DNA from: Candidatus Colwellbacteria bacterium RIFCSPLOWO2_01_FULL_48_10
GTDB taxonomy: Bacteria > Patescibacteriota > Minisyncoccia > UBA6257 > Colwellbacteraceae
Direction of reading: 5' to 3'
DNA length: 15,499 nucleotides
Assembly: GCA_001817755.1 (NCBI GenBank)
Contig: MHIY01000023.1
Coordinates: forward strand, 39,833 to 55,331
The notes under the pieces: generated by a model
Database searches by the model: none
Seen by the model: only the letters and a program-made list of their open reading frames with translations
Told to the model about the DNA's origin: nothing
Shown: positions 1 to 5,856 of the stretch, piece after piece
Position numbering within the stretch: position 1 is the first letter of the stretch
How the letters are laid out: each line of letters begins with the position of its first letter
Made by a program: the position numbers and the translations under genes

Positions 1-32
1 CAGAGACAGAGAAGTAAAAGTCGTCCTACACA

Positions 33-49
33 GAACTCAAAATGAGTTC
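33..49 (+). promoter_or_regulatory. Small hairpin upstream of the RRM gene
   Basis: Seven bases (GAACTCA) are followed by AAA and the exact reverse complement (TGAGTTC), 24 bases before the RRM start codon. If transcribed it gives a 7-bp stem with a 3-nt loop in the 5' leader. A role in mRNA stability or translation control is inference; no promoter could be placed confidently in the first 73 bases. Confidence 0.3.
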
Positions 50-73
50 GTAAAGAAGAATCCAATAAGTTAA

Positions 74-394
74 ATGGCTAAGAGATTATATGTTGGTGGT
101 TTGCCTTACAGCACCACCATGGATGCTTTGAAGGCTGCCTTTGAGAAGGTCGGAGCCGTCGCGTCAGCTACTGTAATTACTGACAAGATGTCCGGACGCT
201 CGAAGGGTTTTGGTTTCGTTGAAATGGTCAACGACGCCGATGCTGACAAGGCTATCGACATGTACAACGGCAAGGACTTCGAAGGAAGGACTTTGACGGT
301 GAACGAAGCTCGCCCGATGGGTGAGAGGACCGGCAACGGTGGTGGCGGTTTCGGCGGTGGACGCGGAGGTTTCCGCGGACGCGACGATCGCTAA
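74..394 (+). CDS. RRM-domain RNA-binding protein with glycine/arginine-rich tail
   Basis: This 106-residue protein is a single RNA recognition motif followed by a short Gly/Arg tail. RNP2 is LYVGGL (residues 5-10) and RNP1 is KGFGFVEM (44-51), with the aromatic residues that stack on RNA bases. The RRM spans about residues 4-80; residues 88-106 are GGGGFGGGRGGFRGR-type low complexity. Bacterial proteins of this build (best studied in cyanobacteria) bind single-stranded RNA and are often cold-induced; a role as an RNA chaperone in the cytoplasm is inferred. No Shine-Dalgarno is obvious before the ATG. It is a single-gene unit: a strong terminator follows 16 bases after the stop. Confidence 0.95.
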   Translation: MAKRLYVGGLPYSTTMDALKAAFEKVGAVASATVITDKMSGRSKGFGFVEMVNDADADKAIDMYNGKDFEGRTLTVNEARPMGERTGNGGGGFGGGRGGFRGRDDR

Positions 395-410
395 CAGCGT
401 TCCGTTCTAA

Positions 411-447
411 AAAAAACCGCCCCGAGTTCATCGAGGGGCGGTTTTTT
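411..447 (+). terminator. Rho-independent terminator of the RRM gene
   Basis: CCGCCCC (417-423) pairs with GGGGCGG (435-441) around an 11-nt loop. The stem is extended by an A-run (411-416) pairing with the T-run (442-447). The flanking A and T runs would let it work on both strands. Confidence 0.93.
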
Positions 448-491
448 GTTCCTGGTGTTGTATAATTGTACAAAGGTCGCAGTTAGAATAT

Positions 492-686
492 ATGTATAAT
501 ATGAACCAGCAAAACTATAATCGCGTAACCGGTTCCATTTTTCTCGTCATCTTTGCTCTCCACGCGGCGCGTCTCGTTTTCGGTTGGGACGCTTTCGTCA
601 ATTATTACGAGATCCCGCTTTGGTTGAGTGTTGTTGCGGCGGTATTGTCCGGATACTTATCCTTTGCCGCTTTTCGCGCAAAATAA
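492..686 (+). CDS. Small two-helix membrane protein, conserved-looking hypothetical
   Basis: A 64-residue protein with two hydrophobic stretches: about residues 14-31 (GSIFLVIFALHAARLVFGW) and 42-61 (IPLWLSVVAAVLSGYLSFAA). The pattern 'G..F..IFALHAARL..GW' then 'P.W.S......GYL.F..F' resembles small uncharacterised two-TM proteins I associate with Parcubacteria, but this is from memory and no function is assigned. Two ATGs are possible (492 and 501); the second gives MNQQNYNRVTG. A TATAAT box at 461-466 could serve as the -10, giving a leader of about 20-30 nt, but no good -35 is visible. The gene stands alone between the RRM terminator and the hairpin before the DoxX-like gene. Confidence 0.7.
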   Translation: MYNMNQQNYNRVTGSIFLVIFALHAARLVFGWDAFVNYYEIPLWLSVVAAVLSGYLSFAAFRAK

Positions 687-750
687 CCCGGTTGGCTTGT
701 GAGATAGAATAATGAACACAAGACCCCTCCCCCAATAATCATTTTGTCCC

Positions 751-851
751 TTTTGCTCATATTTCGGCTGCGAATTCATGAAAATTCTTCAACATACACG
801 TTGTGTATGCTTCATAATTTTCATTTCTTCTCGCTCGAAATATGAGCAAAA
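751..851. repeat. 101-nt nested inverted repeat overlapping the DoxX-like start codon
   Basis: Three perfect stems nest around one centre (position 801). TTTTGCTCATATTTCG (751-766) pairs with 836-851 (16/16), ATGAAAATT (778-786) with 816-824 (9/9), and CATACAC (793-799) with 803-809 (7/7), leaving a 3-nt loop. The two internal loops are symmetric (11/11 and 6/6 nt), so the whole unit reads as one palindrome that has diverged by substitutions and not by indels. Counting scattered pairs, 38 of 49 positions are Watson-Crick complementary. The right arm contains the start codon of the next gene (842-844). There is no T-run, so it is not a classical terminator. Confidence 0.9.
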
Positions 852-1288
852 TCATACAAAAATTATTAGGGGACAGGTCTATAGAAAAATACAAAGACTA
901 CGGGCCGTTGTTTTTACGGGTGGGGTTGGGAATCGTATTTCTTCTTTTTGGCTATCAAAAACTCTCGGTTCCCGAACAAACAGCGTCTCAGATACAGGCC
1001 ATCCTTAATGTGAGCCTGAGCTTGGCTGCGGCGGCAAATCTCTCCATGGGGTTGGCTGAAATATTGCTCGGGATCGGGCTTATCGCGGGGGCTTTCAACA
1101 GGTATGTCGCGCCGCTTGCCGCCGCCATGGTAACGCTCATATTCGTTTCCATTACTCTAAAGTATGGTATTCAGAATGATCCCAGTTTGTACCGAGATAT
1201 TGCTATTATCGGCGGCGCGCTCTGCCTGTGGTTTATCGGCCCCGGGGCGCTTAGCTGGGACAATCGCAACAAAAAGACCATCGTCTAA
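842..1288 (+). CDS. DoxX-like integral membrane protein
   Basis: This 148-residue protein has four predicted membrane helices at about residues 21-41, 65-85, 87-107 and 117-134. The first helix carries the family pattern GPLFLRVGLGIVFLLFGYQKL, and GLAEILLGIGLIAG fits the second helix of DoxX/DoxD-type proteins. The family was named for a subunit of archaeal thiosulfate:quinone oxidoreductase, but most bacterial members are uncharacterised, so the biochemical role here is unknown. The start codon lies inside the right arm of a 101-nt inverted repeat and has no Shine-Dalgarno, so translation could be limited by RNA structure (inference). The stop is 1 nt before the ATG of the metallo-hydrolase gene, so the two are probably co-transcribed. 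Confidence 0.85.
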   Translation: MSKIIQKLLGDRSIEKYKDYGPLFLRVGLGIVFLLFGYQKLSVPEQTASQIQAILNVSLSLAAAANLSMGLAEILLGIGLIAGAFNRYVAPLAAAMVTLIFVSITLKYGIQNDPSLYRDIAIIGGALCLWFIGPGALSWDNRNKKTIV

Positions 1289-1289
1289 C

Positions 1290-1943
1290 ATGGTAATCAA
1301 AAAATATCTCCACTCGTGCATATTGATCGAAGAGGGCGGCAAGCGGTTGCTTATTGACCCTGGGTCTCTCTCTTTCATCGAGGGTAAGATCGAGCCGAAA
1401 GACATCGGACAGGTCGATGTTGTTATATTTACGCACAAGCATCAGGATCACTACTATCCCGAAGTTCTTAAAGATTTTATGGGCACAGACACTAAGATAG
1501 TGTCGAGCGCGGAGATAGCGGTGCTGTTAAAACAAGACGGTTTCTCGGCGGAGATAGCAAGCGAAGGGGAAGAACTCGATATAGCCGGTTTCAAGATCAA
1601 GCCACTACGCGCCCCACACGAAAGAATACCGACCGAGATCCCGCACAATTTTGCCTATCTGATAAACAACTCATTTCTACACACAGGGGATTCGCTTTCA
1701 GTTTTCGGGGCCGGTTATGCGAAAGTTCTGGCCTTGCCCGTCGCCGGGCCGTGGAACAAGCTTTCCGAAGCGCTGGACTTTGCTATAAAATTGAAACCCA
1801 GAATCGTGATTCCCATTCATGACGCCATCATAAAAGATTTTTTCCTGGATAGGATATATAACTACATGTGCAAGCCAGTTTTGGCCAAGGAGGGGATAGA
1901 GTTCAAACCTTTGGCCCTGGGCGAGGAGATTGAGGTGCAATAG
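1290..1943 (+). CDS. UlaG-like metallo-beta-lactamase-fold hydrolase
   Basis: This 217-residue metallo-hydrolase has the canonical motif HKHQDH (H49, H51, D53, H54), then H110 in APHE, H131/D134 in HTGDS and H177 in IPIHDA. Together these are the ligands for a two-metal centre. The N-terminus KKYLHSCILIEEGGKRLLIDPG is the usual first strand pair of the UlaG/YtnP-like branch (Lactamase_B_3 type). The substrate cannot be inferred; relatives include a lactonase and phosphodiesterases. The ATG at 1290 is preferred because it begins exactly at the domain and follows the DoxX-like stop by one base. The reading frame is open further upstream, but that part overlaps the DoxX coding region and gives no domain sequence. 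It is likely in an operon with the DoxX-like gene and possibly folP (18 nt downstream). Confidence 0.9.
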   Translation: MVIKKYLHSCILIEEGGKRLLIDPGSLSFIEGKIEPKDIGQVDVVIFTHKHQDHYYPEVLKDFMGTDTKIVSSAEIAVLLKQDGFSAEIASEGEELDIAGFKIKPLRAPHERIPTEIPHNFAYLINNSFLHTGDSLSVFGAGYAKVLALPVAGPWNKLSEALDFAIKLKPRIVIPIHDAIIKDFFLDRIYNYMCKPVLAKEGIEFKPLALGEEIEVQ

Positions 1944-1961
1944 CGGCGCTACGGAATTTCT

Positions 1962-2816
1962 ATGGACTTCCTAAGAAACCGAAAAACCTTGGTAATGGGC
2001 ATCCTGAATGTTACCCCGGACTCTTTTTCTGACGGCGGGTTGTATTATGGGAATGTGCGGGCGGCCATAAAAAGAGCCAAACAGATGGCTAAAGAAGGGG
2101 CGGATATCATTGATGTCGGCGGGGAATCTACTCGTCCTGGCTCAGTGCCGATTTCGGTCGAGGAAGAACTGAAAAGAGTTTTGCCGGTTGTGCGAGCGCT
2201 CAAAAAGAGTTTTGGTAAAAGAATGCTGATCTCAGTGGATACTTGTAAGGCCAGGGTTGCGGAAAAGTGTTTGAAAAACGGCGCGGACATGATTAATAGC
2301 GTTGGCGGTTTTAAATTTGATGCCCGTCTTGCCGATGTCGTGGCGAGCTTCGGCTGTCCTATTGCGATTTACCACATTAAAGGCGAACCCAGCACGATGC
2401 AGTCGAAGAAGATAATCTATAGAAAAGGTGTTATCCCAGAGATCAAGGATTTTTTTCAAGCCCAGATAAATTATGGACTTAAGCGCGGCGTTAAAAAGTC
2501 GCGATTTATTTTGGACCCAGGAATAGGATTCGGCAAGAGCGTTCGGGATAATTTGGAGATCATCAGGCGCTTCAAGGAGTTCAAGAGTTTCAATATGCCA
2601 CTGCTTATTGGCGTTTCCCGCAAAAGCCATTTAGGATTACTCCTGCTGGATGAGTTAGGCTTAAAGAAGACGCCCCCGCCCCAGGAAAGAATTGAGGCGG
2701 GTTTAGCCGAAGTTGGGGTTGCGGTGTTGAATGGCGCAAAGATAGTCCGAACGCACGACATCCTGGCCACCAAGAGATTTTTGGCTATTCTAGATAAATT
2801 AAATAGTAACCGATGA
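1962..2816 (+). CDS. folP: Dihydropteroate synthase
   Basis: The enzyme condenses 6-hydroxymethyl-7,8-dihydropterin pyrophosphate with p-aminobenzoate to form dihydropteroate (folate synthesis, cytoplasm). The 284-residue TIM-barrel sequence has all the usual loops: NVTPDSFSDGG (16-26), DVGGESTRPG (51-60), SVDT (91-94), a HIKG version of the usual HMxG loop (138-141), DPGIGFGK (185-192), GVSRKS with the pterin/sulfonamide-site Lys and Arg (217-222), and VRTHD (262-266). Length is normal. The stop codon overlaps the start of folK (ATGA, 2813-2816), so the two are translationally coupled. No folB is fused or adjacent. Confidence 0.97.
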   Translation: MDFLRNRKTLVMGILNVTPDSFSDGGLYYGNVRAAIKRAKQMAKEGADIIDVGGESTRPGSVPISVEEELKRVLPVVRALKKSFGKRMLISVDTCKARVAEKCLKNGADMINSVGGFKFDARLADVVASFGCPIAIYHIKGEPSTMQSKKIIYRKGVIPEIKDFFQAQINYGLKRGVKKSRFILDPGIGFGKSVRDNLEIIRRFKEFKSFNMPLLIGVSRKSHLGLLLLDELGLKKTPPPQERIEAGLAEVGVAVLNGAKIVRTHDILATKRFLAILDKLNSNR

Positions 2817-3337
2817 AACCCGAAACTATTGTTTTGGCGCTCGGATCCAATGTCGGCGATCGGAAGAAAAACATTCTCGATGCCATTGAGATGCTAAAGA
2901 AAAAGATTTCTTCGATAGACACCGCCCCGATCTACGAAACCAAGCCAGTTGGCTATACCGACCAGGCTGATTTTCTAAACACCGCTATAAAAGGAGAAAC
3001 TCTTTTGTCCCCCGGCGAGCTCTTGTCGTATGTTAAGGAGATAGAGAAAAAGGTAGGGCGAGTGGATAGGTTTCGATGGGGGCCGAGGGAGATAGACATA
3101 GATATCATCTTTTACGGCGATAGGATTCATGATGGTGAAGGCCTGACAATCCCGCACCCCATGATGCACGAAAGAGATTTTGTTTTAAGACCCATCAGCG
3201 ATCTGGATGCGGATTTCAAACATCCAATTCTCGGAAAGACTATTAGAGAAATGTTGGCTGATTTACTGGAGTCGAGCGAGCATTCCCGCGAAGGAATGTC
3301 GCGGAAGCTGAAATTAAATGGGCGCAAGCCCCGCTAA
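2813..3337 (+). CDS. folK: 6-hydroxymethyl-7,8-dihydropterin pyrophosphokinase (HPPK)
   Basis: It transfers pyrophosphate from ATP to 6-hydroxymethyl-7,8-dihydropterin, the step just before FolP. Family signatures are LALGSNVGDR (8-17), ETKPVGYTDQADFLN (42-56), GRVDRFRWGPREIDIDII (82-99, holding the metal-binding DxD and nucleotide-contacting Arg/Trp) and IPHPMMHERDFVLRPI (113-128). At 174 residues it is slightly longer than many HPPKs (about 160); the extra is a charged tail after residue 150. The tail ends in a G+C-rich palindrome that contains the stop codon. Gene order folP-folK with a 4-nt overlap implies one transcript. FolK upstream partners (folE, folB) are not in the window. Confidence 0.97.
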   Translation: MKPETIVLALGSNVGDRKKNILDAIEMLKKKISSIDTAPIYETKPVGYTDQADFLNTAIKGETLLSPGELLSYVKEIEKKVGRVDRFRWGPREIDIDIIFYGDRIHDGEGLTIPHPMMHERDFVLRPISDLDADFKHPILGKTIREMLADLLESSEHSREGMSRKLKLNGRKPR

Positions 3338-3344
3338 GCGGGGC
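3328..3344. repeat. Hairpin spanning the folK stop codon
   Basis: GCCCCGC (3328-3334) and GCGGGGC (3338-3344) form a perfect 7-bp stem whose loop is the TAA stop codon itself. No T-run follows, so an intrinsic terminator is unlikely. It may protect the mRNA 3' end or be a palindromic insertion. Confidence 0.6.
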
Positions 3345-3372
3345 GGTTACTGAGGGGAATGCGAGCGAGTAT

Positions 3373-3400
3373 TTGACCGCGGAAACCGATTTGCTAATAT
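3373..3400 (+). promoter_or_regulatory. Sigma70-type promoter for the 79-residue gene
   Basis: TTGACC (3373-3378) and TAATAT (3395-3400) are separated by 16 nt. The ATG at 3407 lies 6 nt after the -10 box, about where transcription should start, so the mRNA would be leaderless. Confidence 0.6.
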
Positions 3401-3406
3401 AGTAGT

Positions 3407-3646
3407 ATGGATTTCAACGTCATACATGGCTATCGGGTAGAGTGGGACAGATCGCAAAAAGGCATCGCGTACGGTGTTTATCATCTCAGATACGTTCTTG
3501 AACGCAATGAGATGGAGACTCTTTTTTATGCCGCCAGCAGGAGTCCGCGTCGGGAGGCTTATTTTGAAAACCGCCGCCGAGGCCAGTTTACGCTCCACCA
3601 TAAGGGTGGGCATAACCTATTTTTGGAGACTCGCGAGGACCGCTAG
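3407..3646 (+). CDS. Hypothetical protein, 79 residues
   Basis: I do not recognise this protein. It is hydrophilic, basic and soluble-looking, with no signal peptide or membrane segment. Notable stretches are HGYRVEWDRSQKGIAYGVYHLRYVLERNEM (7-36) and an Arg/His-rich C-terminal half (SPRREAYFENRRRGQF, HHKGGHNLF). The main support that it is a gene is a good promoter placed so that transcription would begin at or next to the ATG. A second, overlapping frame (3474-3659) lacks such support. No terminator is seen after the stop. Confidence 0.65.
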   Translation: MDFNVIHGYRVEWDRSQKGIAYGVYHLRYVLERNEMETLFYAASRSPRREAYFENRRRGQFTLHHKGGHNLFLETREDR

Positions 3647-3846
3647 TTTACGTGTTTGACCAGGTTAGCAGAAACTCGACGATTTGTTTTCTCTTGTATC
3701 CTTTCAATCATATGAGCTTGTATGGTTATAGATATTTTAGAGATAATCTTTGTGTCCGATGAGAAAACTAAAACGCCTATCGAGTTTTCACTGCTCGACT
3801 TGCAAATCATCCAGCTGTAGTTTATATTTATTGTGCGTTTGACAGT

Positions 3847-3865
3847 AGCCCCAGAAGGGCTTTTT
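3847..3865 (+). terminator. Weak terminator-like stem with T-run
   Basis: AGCCC (3847-3851) pairs with GGGCT (3857-3861) around a 5-nt loop, followed by T residues to 3865. The 5-bp stem is short for an intrinsic terminator. It could end the transcript of the 79-residue gene about 200 bases upstream. Confidence 0.4.
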
Positions 3866-3921
3866 AGGTTGAGGAGCGAAGGCGACGAAATACTGAGCAG
3901 AGCACTGCGAACGTGTTGAGT

Positions 3922-3951
3922 TTGATAAGACTCAGTCCAACAAAGTATTAA
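3922..3951 (+). promoter_or_regulatory. Candidate promoter of secE
   Basis: TTGATA (3922-3927), an 18-nt spacer and TATTAA (3946-3951). The secE ATG at 3957 is 5 nt after the -10 box, so the transcript would be leaderless or nearly so. Confidence 0.45.
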
Positions 3952-3956
3952 ACACT

Positions 3957-4139
3957 ATGAGCAGATTAAAGAATTTCATCAACGAATCGAGGCAAGAATT
4001 CGGCCGCATCAATTGGCCAACTCGCGCTGAGACCGTGAAGATGGTTTTGATGGTCATCGGCATATCCGCTGTCGTGTCTCTTTTCCTCGGAGCGGTTGAC
4101 TTAGGATTCGTTGAATTTATCAGATATATCCTTCCGTAA
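3957..4139 (+). CDS. secE: Preprotein translocase subunit SecE
   Basis: At 60 residues this is the minimal single-helix form of SecE, the clamp subunit of the SecYEG channel in the inner membrane. The amphipathic N-terminal part carries the conserved EFGRINWPTR (residues 14-23, the usual E..KV.WP motif), followed by one membrane helix at about 27-47 (MVLMVIGISAVVSLFLGAVDLG) and a short tail. It is followed by nusG after 11 nt, the order seen in most bacteria. No Shine-Dalgarno is present; the start may be read from a leaderless message. Confidence 0.96.
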   Translation: MSRLKNFINESRQEFGRINWPTRAETVKMVLMVIGISAVVSLFLGAVDLGFVEFIRYILP

Positions 4140-4150
4140 TTTTCAATAAC

Positions 4151-4708
4151 ATGATGAAGACGGCAAAATCAGACAAGGAGAAAGTCAGGCACTGGTACGC
4201 TGTGCACACCTATGCGGGTTATGAAGACGCAGTGGCCAGATATTTGCAGACCAGAGTTGAGTCGCTTGGTATGGGTGACAAAGTGTTCAACATTATTGTT
4301 CCGAAAGAAAAGAAGGTGAAGATCAGGAACAGCAAGCGGGTGAACTACGAGGAGAAGATATATCCCGGCTATGTTCTAGTGGAAATGATAATGGAGCCAG
4401 ATTCTTGGTATGCGGTTCGCAACACTCCGCGCGTGACGGGATTTGTGGGCGCAAACCCGACTGAACCATCGCCGCTTTCCCACGAAGAGGTTGAGGAGCT
4501 TATGGTCCGCATGGGCAAGAAGGAGGCCAAGTTTAAGGTTGATTTTATGGTCGGCGAGATGGTTCGCATCAACGACGGACCTTTCAAAGACTATGACGGC
4601 AAGATTTCCGAGATTGACGACGAGCGCGGGCGTGTTAAAGTATTGGTCCCGATATTCGGGCGTGACACCGCGATAGAGTTGGACACGTTACAGGTTAAGA
4701 AATTATAA
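4151..4708 (+). CDS. nusG: Transcription termination/antitermination factor NusG
   Basis: NusG binds the RNA polymerase clamp and links it to ribosomes or Rho. The 185-residue protein has the NGN domain (about 13-125: WYAVHTYAGYE, KIYPGYVLVEM at 69-79, NTPRVTGFVG at 91-100) and a C-terminal KOW domain (about 132-180: VGEMVRINDGPFKDYDGKISEIDDERGRVKVLVPIFGR). Two consecutive ATGs (4151, 4154) are equally possible starts. It is probably co-transcribed with secE, and rplK follows after 39 nt. Confidence 0.98.
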   Translation: MMKTAKSDKEKVRHWYAVHTYAGYEDAVARYLQTRVESLGMGDKVFNIIVPKEKKVKIRNSKRVNYEEKIYPGYVLVEMIMEPDSWYAVRNTPRVTGFVGANPTEPSPLSHEEVEELMVRMGKKEAKFKVDFMVGEMVRINDGPFKDYDGKISEIDDERGRVKVLVPIFGRDTAIELDTLQVKKL

Positions 4709-4747
4709 TCACCAGTCGATAAACACTATCAACTAATTACTATCCAT

Positions 4748-5185
4748 ATGGCTGCACCAGCAAAGAAAGCAATAAAGACGGTATTAAAACTTCAGATCGA
4801 AGCGGGCAAAGCCAATCCGGCTCCGCCGATTGGTCCGGCCTTGGGTCAGCACGGCATTGCGATCGCCGAGTTCTGCAAGCAGTTTAACGAGCGCACCAAG
4901 GAGATGATGGGGAATGTCGTTCCGGCCGAGATCACGATCTACGAGGACCGCAGTTTTACCTTTGTTTTGAAAACATCTCCGGCTTCGGCTCTTTTGAAGA
5001 AAGCCGCTGGCATAGAGAAGGGTTCCGGCACTCCGAACAAGCTGAAGGTTGGAAAAGTTACCAAAGCCCAGGTGCGCGAGATAGCTGAGAAGAAAATGGT
5101 TGACTTGAATGCCAACGATTTGGACGCAGCCGAGCAGATTATCCGCGGCACAGCCAAAAATATGGGAATCGAAGTCATAGACTAG
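4748..5185 (+). CDS. rplK: 50S ribosomal protein L11
   Basis: L11 forms part of the GTPase-associated stalk base on 23S rRNA. At 145 residues it is full length. The N-terminal domain carries [14 protein letters not shown] (24-37) with the prolines involved in thiostrepton-site binding, and the RNA-binding C-terminal domain carries [32 protein letters not shown] (91-122). In most bacteria rplA (L1), rplJ and rplL come next. Here tmk follows after 52 nt, so L1 is not at its usual position. Confidence 0.98.
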   Translation: MAAPAKKAIKTVLKLQIEAGKANPAPPIGPALGQHGIAIAEFCKQFNERTKEMMGNVVPAEITIYEDRSFTFVLKTSPASALLKKAAGIEKGSGTPNKLKVGKVTKAQVREIAEKKMVDLNANDLDAAEQIIRGTAKNMGIEVID

Positions 5186-5221
5186 ATTCACATATTACGC
5201 GAATCAAAGCGAGACTTTTTA

Positions 5222-5230
5222 TGTTAAAAT
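5222..5230 (+). promoter_or_regulatory. Extended -10 promoter element for tmk
   Basis: TG-T-TAAAAT (5222-5230) is an extended -10 box ending 7 nt before the tmk ATG (5238), so transcription would start at or one base before the start codon. No convincing -35 is seen. Confidence 0.45.
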
Positions 5231-5237
5231 ATCCTCC

Positions 5238-5840
5238 ATGCGGGGATATTTTATTGTGATCGAGGGGCCGGATGGGGTTGGTAAAAGCGTTCAGGCTGCA
5301 TTACTGAGAGCGTATCTTGATACGCGCGGATGCAAAGTTGTGCTTACTAAAGAACCAACTAAAGAAGGTTCAGCCGCTTCGAAAATACGCGAGGTACTGT
5401 CGAGAAATTCCAAAGCCGATCCGTATGAGTTGCAGCGGCTTTTTGCCGAAGATCGGCGTAATCACCTGGAAACCGTGATTAAACCCGCGCTTGCGCGCGG
5501 AGAAACGGTGATATCCGACCGATATTTTTTTTCCAGCTTTGCTTACGGTTCACTGGAGTGTGATTTGGAAAAGATCGTTGAATTAAACAAGGATTTTCCG
5601 ATACCCGACCTGACCATTGTTCTGTCGGCCAGTCCGGAAGTTTGCGTCGATCGCATGAAGAAACGCGGTGATAAGAGCCCCGAATTTTTTGAGGAAGCTG
5701 AGAAATTAAAGAAAGTTACGGAGGTATATAAATCTCTAATGAGCAAATTTCCCAATATGCAGCTGATCGATAGCGAAGAGGGTATTGAGAGTATTCATCA
5801 AAGGATAATATCTTTGTTGCCGGAGAATTTGGGAGTATGA
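5238..5840 (+). CDS. tmk: Thymidylate kinase
   Basis: It phosphorylates dTMP to dTDP with ATP (cytoplasm), needed for dTTP supply. The 200-residue P-loop kinase shows GPDGVGKS (10-17), TKEPT (37-41, usually TREP), FAEDRRNHLE (69-78) and DRYFFSSFAYGS (94-105, with the DRY motif that contacts dTMP). The region KKRGDKSPEFFEE (about 140-152) is the LID. Length and motif order are normal. There is no Shine-Dalgarno; an extended -10 box close to the ATG suggests a leaderless message. gatB follows within 20 nt and is probably on the same transcript. Confidence 0.96.
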   Translation: MRGYFIVIEGPDGVGKSVQAALLRAYLDTRGCKVVLTKEPTKEGSAASKIREVLSRNSKADPYELQRLFAEDRRNHLETVIKPALARGETVISDRYFFSSFAYGSLECDLEKIVELNKDFPIPDLTIVLSASPEVCVDRMKKRGDKSPEFFEEAEKLKKVTEVYKSLMSKFPNMQLIDSEEGIESIHQRIISLLPENLGV

Positions 5841-5844
5841 TGAT

Positions 5845-5848
5845 GGAG
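5845..5848 (+). promoter_or_regulatory. Shine-Dalgarno deciding the gatB start
   Basis: GGAG lies 2 nt before the ATG at 5851 (too close) but 8 nt before the ATG at 5857, so it favours 5857 as the true start, giving MYKPTIGLEIH, the usual GatB N-terminus. Confidence 0.6.
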
Positions 5849-5856
5849 TTATGAGT

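Larger units (their letters stand above)
3647..3956. other. Intergenic stretch before secE
   Basis: No convincing gene was found in these 310 bases; no tRNA or rpmG, which often precede secE in bacteria, is present. It contains a TTGACA at 3839-3844 without a matching -10, a weak terminator-like stem (AGCCC 3847-3851 with GGGCT 3857-3861, then TTTTT), and a 17-nt motif at 3872-3888 (AGGAGCGAAGGCGACGA). That motif recurs with one mismatch on the opposite strand in the repeat after gatB (7369-7385). A 32-codon open frame at 3722-3820 is probably chance. Confidence 0.6.

Noticed and set aside
751..851. An integron attC site
   Set aside because: The arms lack the conserved GTTRRRY/RYYYAAC core sites and no integrase is near.
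778..1008. A 76-residue frame overlapping the DoxX-like gene
   Set aside because: It starts inside the 101-nt inverted repeat and overlaps the well-supported DoxX-like frame; no domain or hydrophobic pattern supports it.
1164..1289. Longer start for the metallo-hydrolase gene
   Set aside because: This part overlaps the DoxX-like coding region in another frame and contributes no domain sequence; the ATG at 1290 fits the fold start and operon spacing.
3722..3820. A 32-codon open frame in the secE upstream region
   Set aside because: A length expected by chance; no ribosome binding site or recognisable sequence.
3647..3956. A tRNA or rpmG gene before secE, as in many bacteria
   Set aside because: No T-loop consensus, no acceptor pairing and no L33-like frame could be found.
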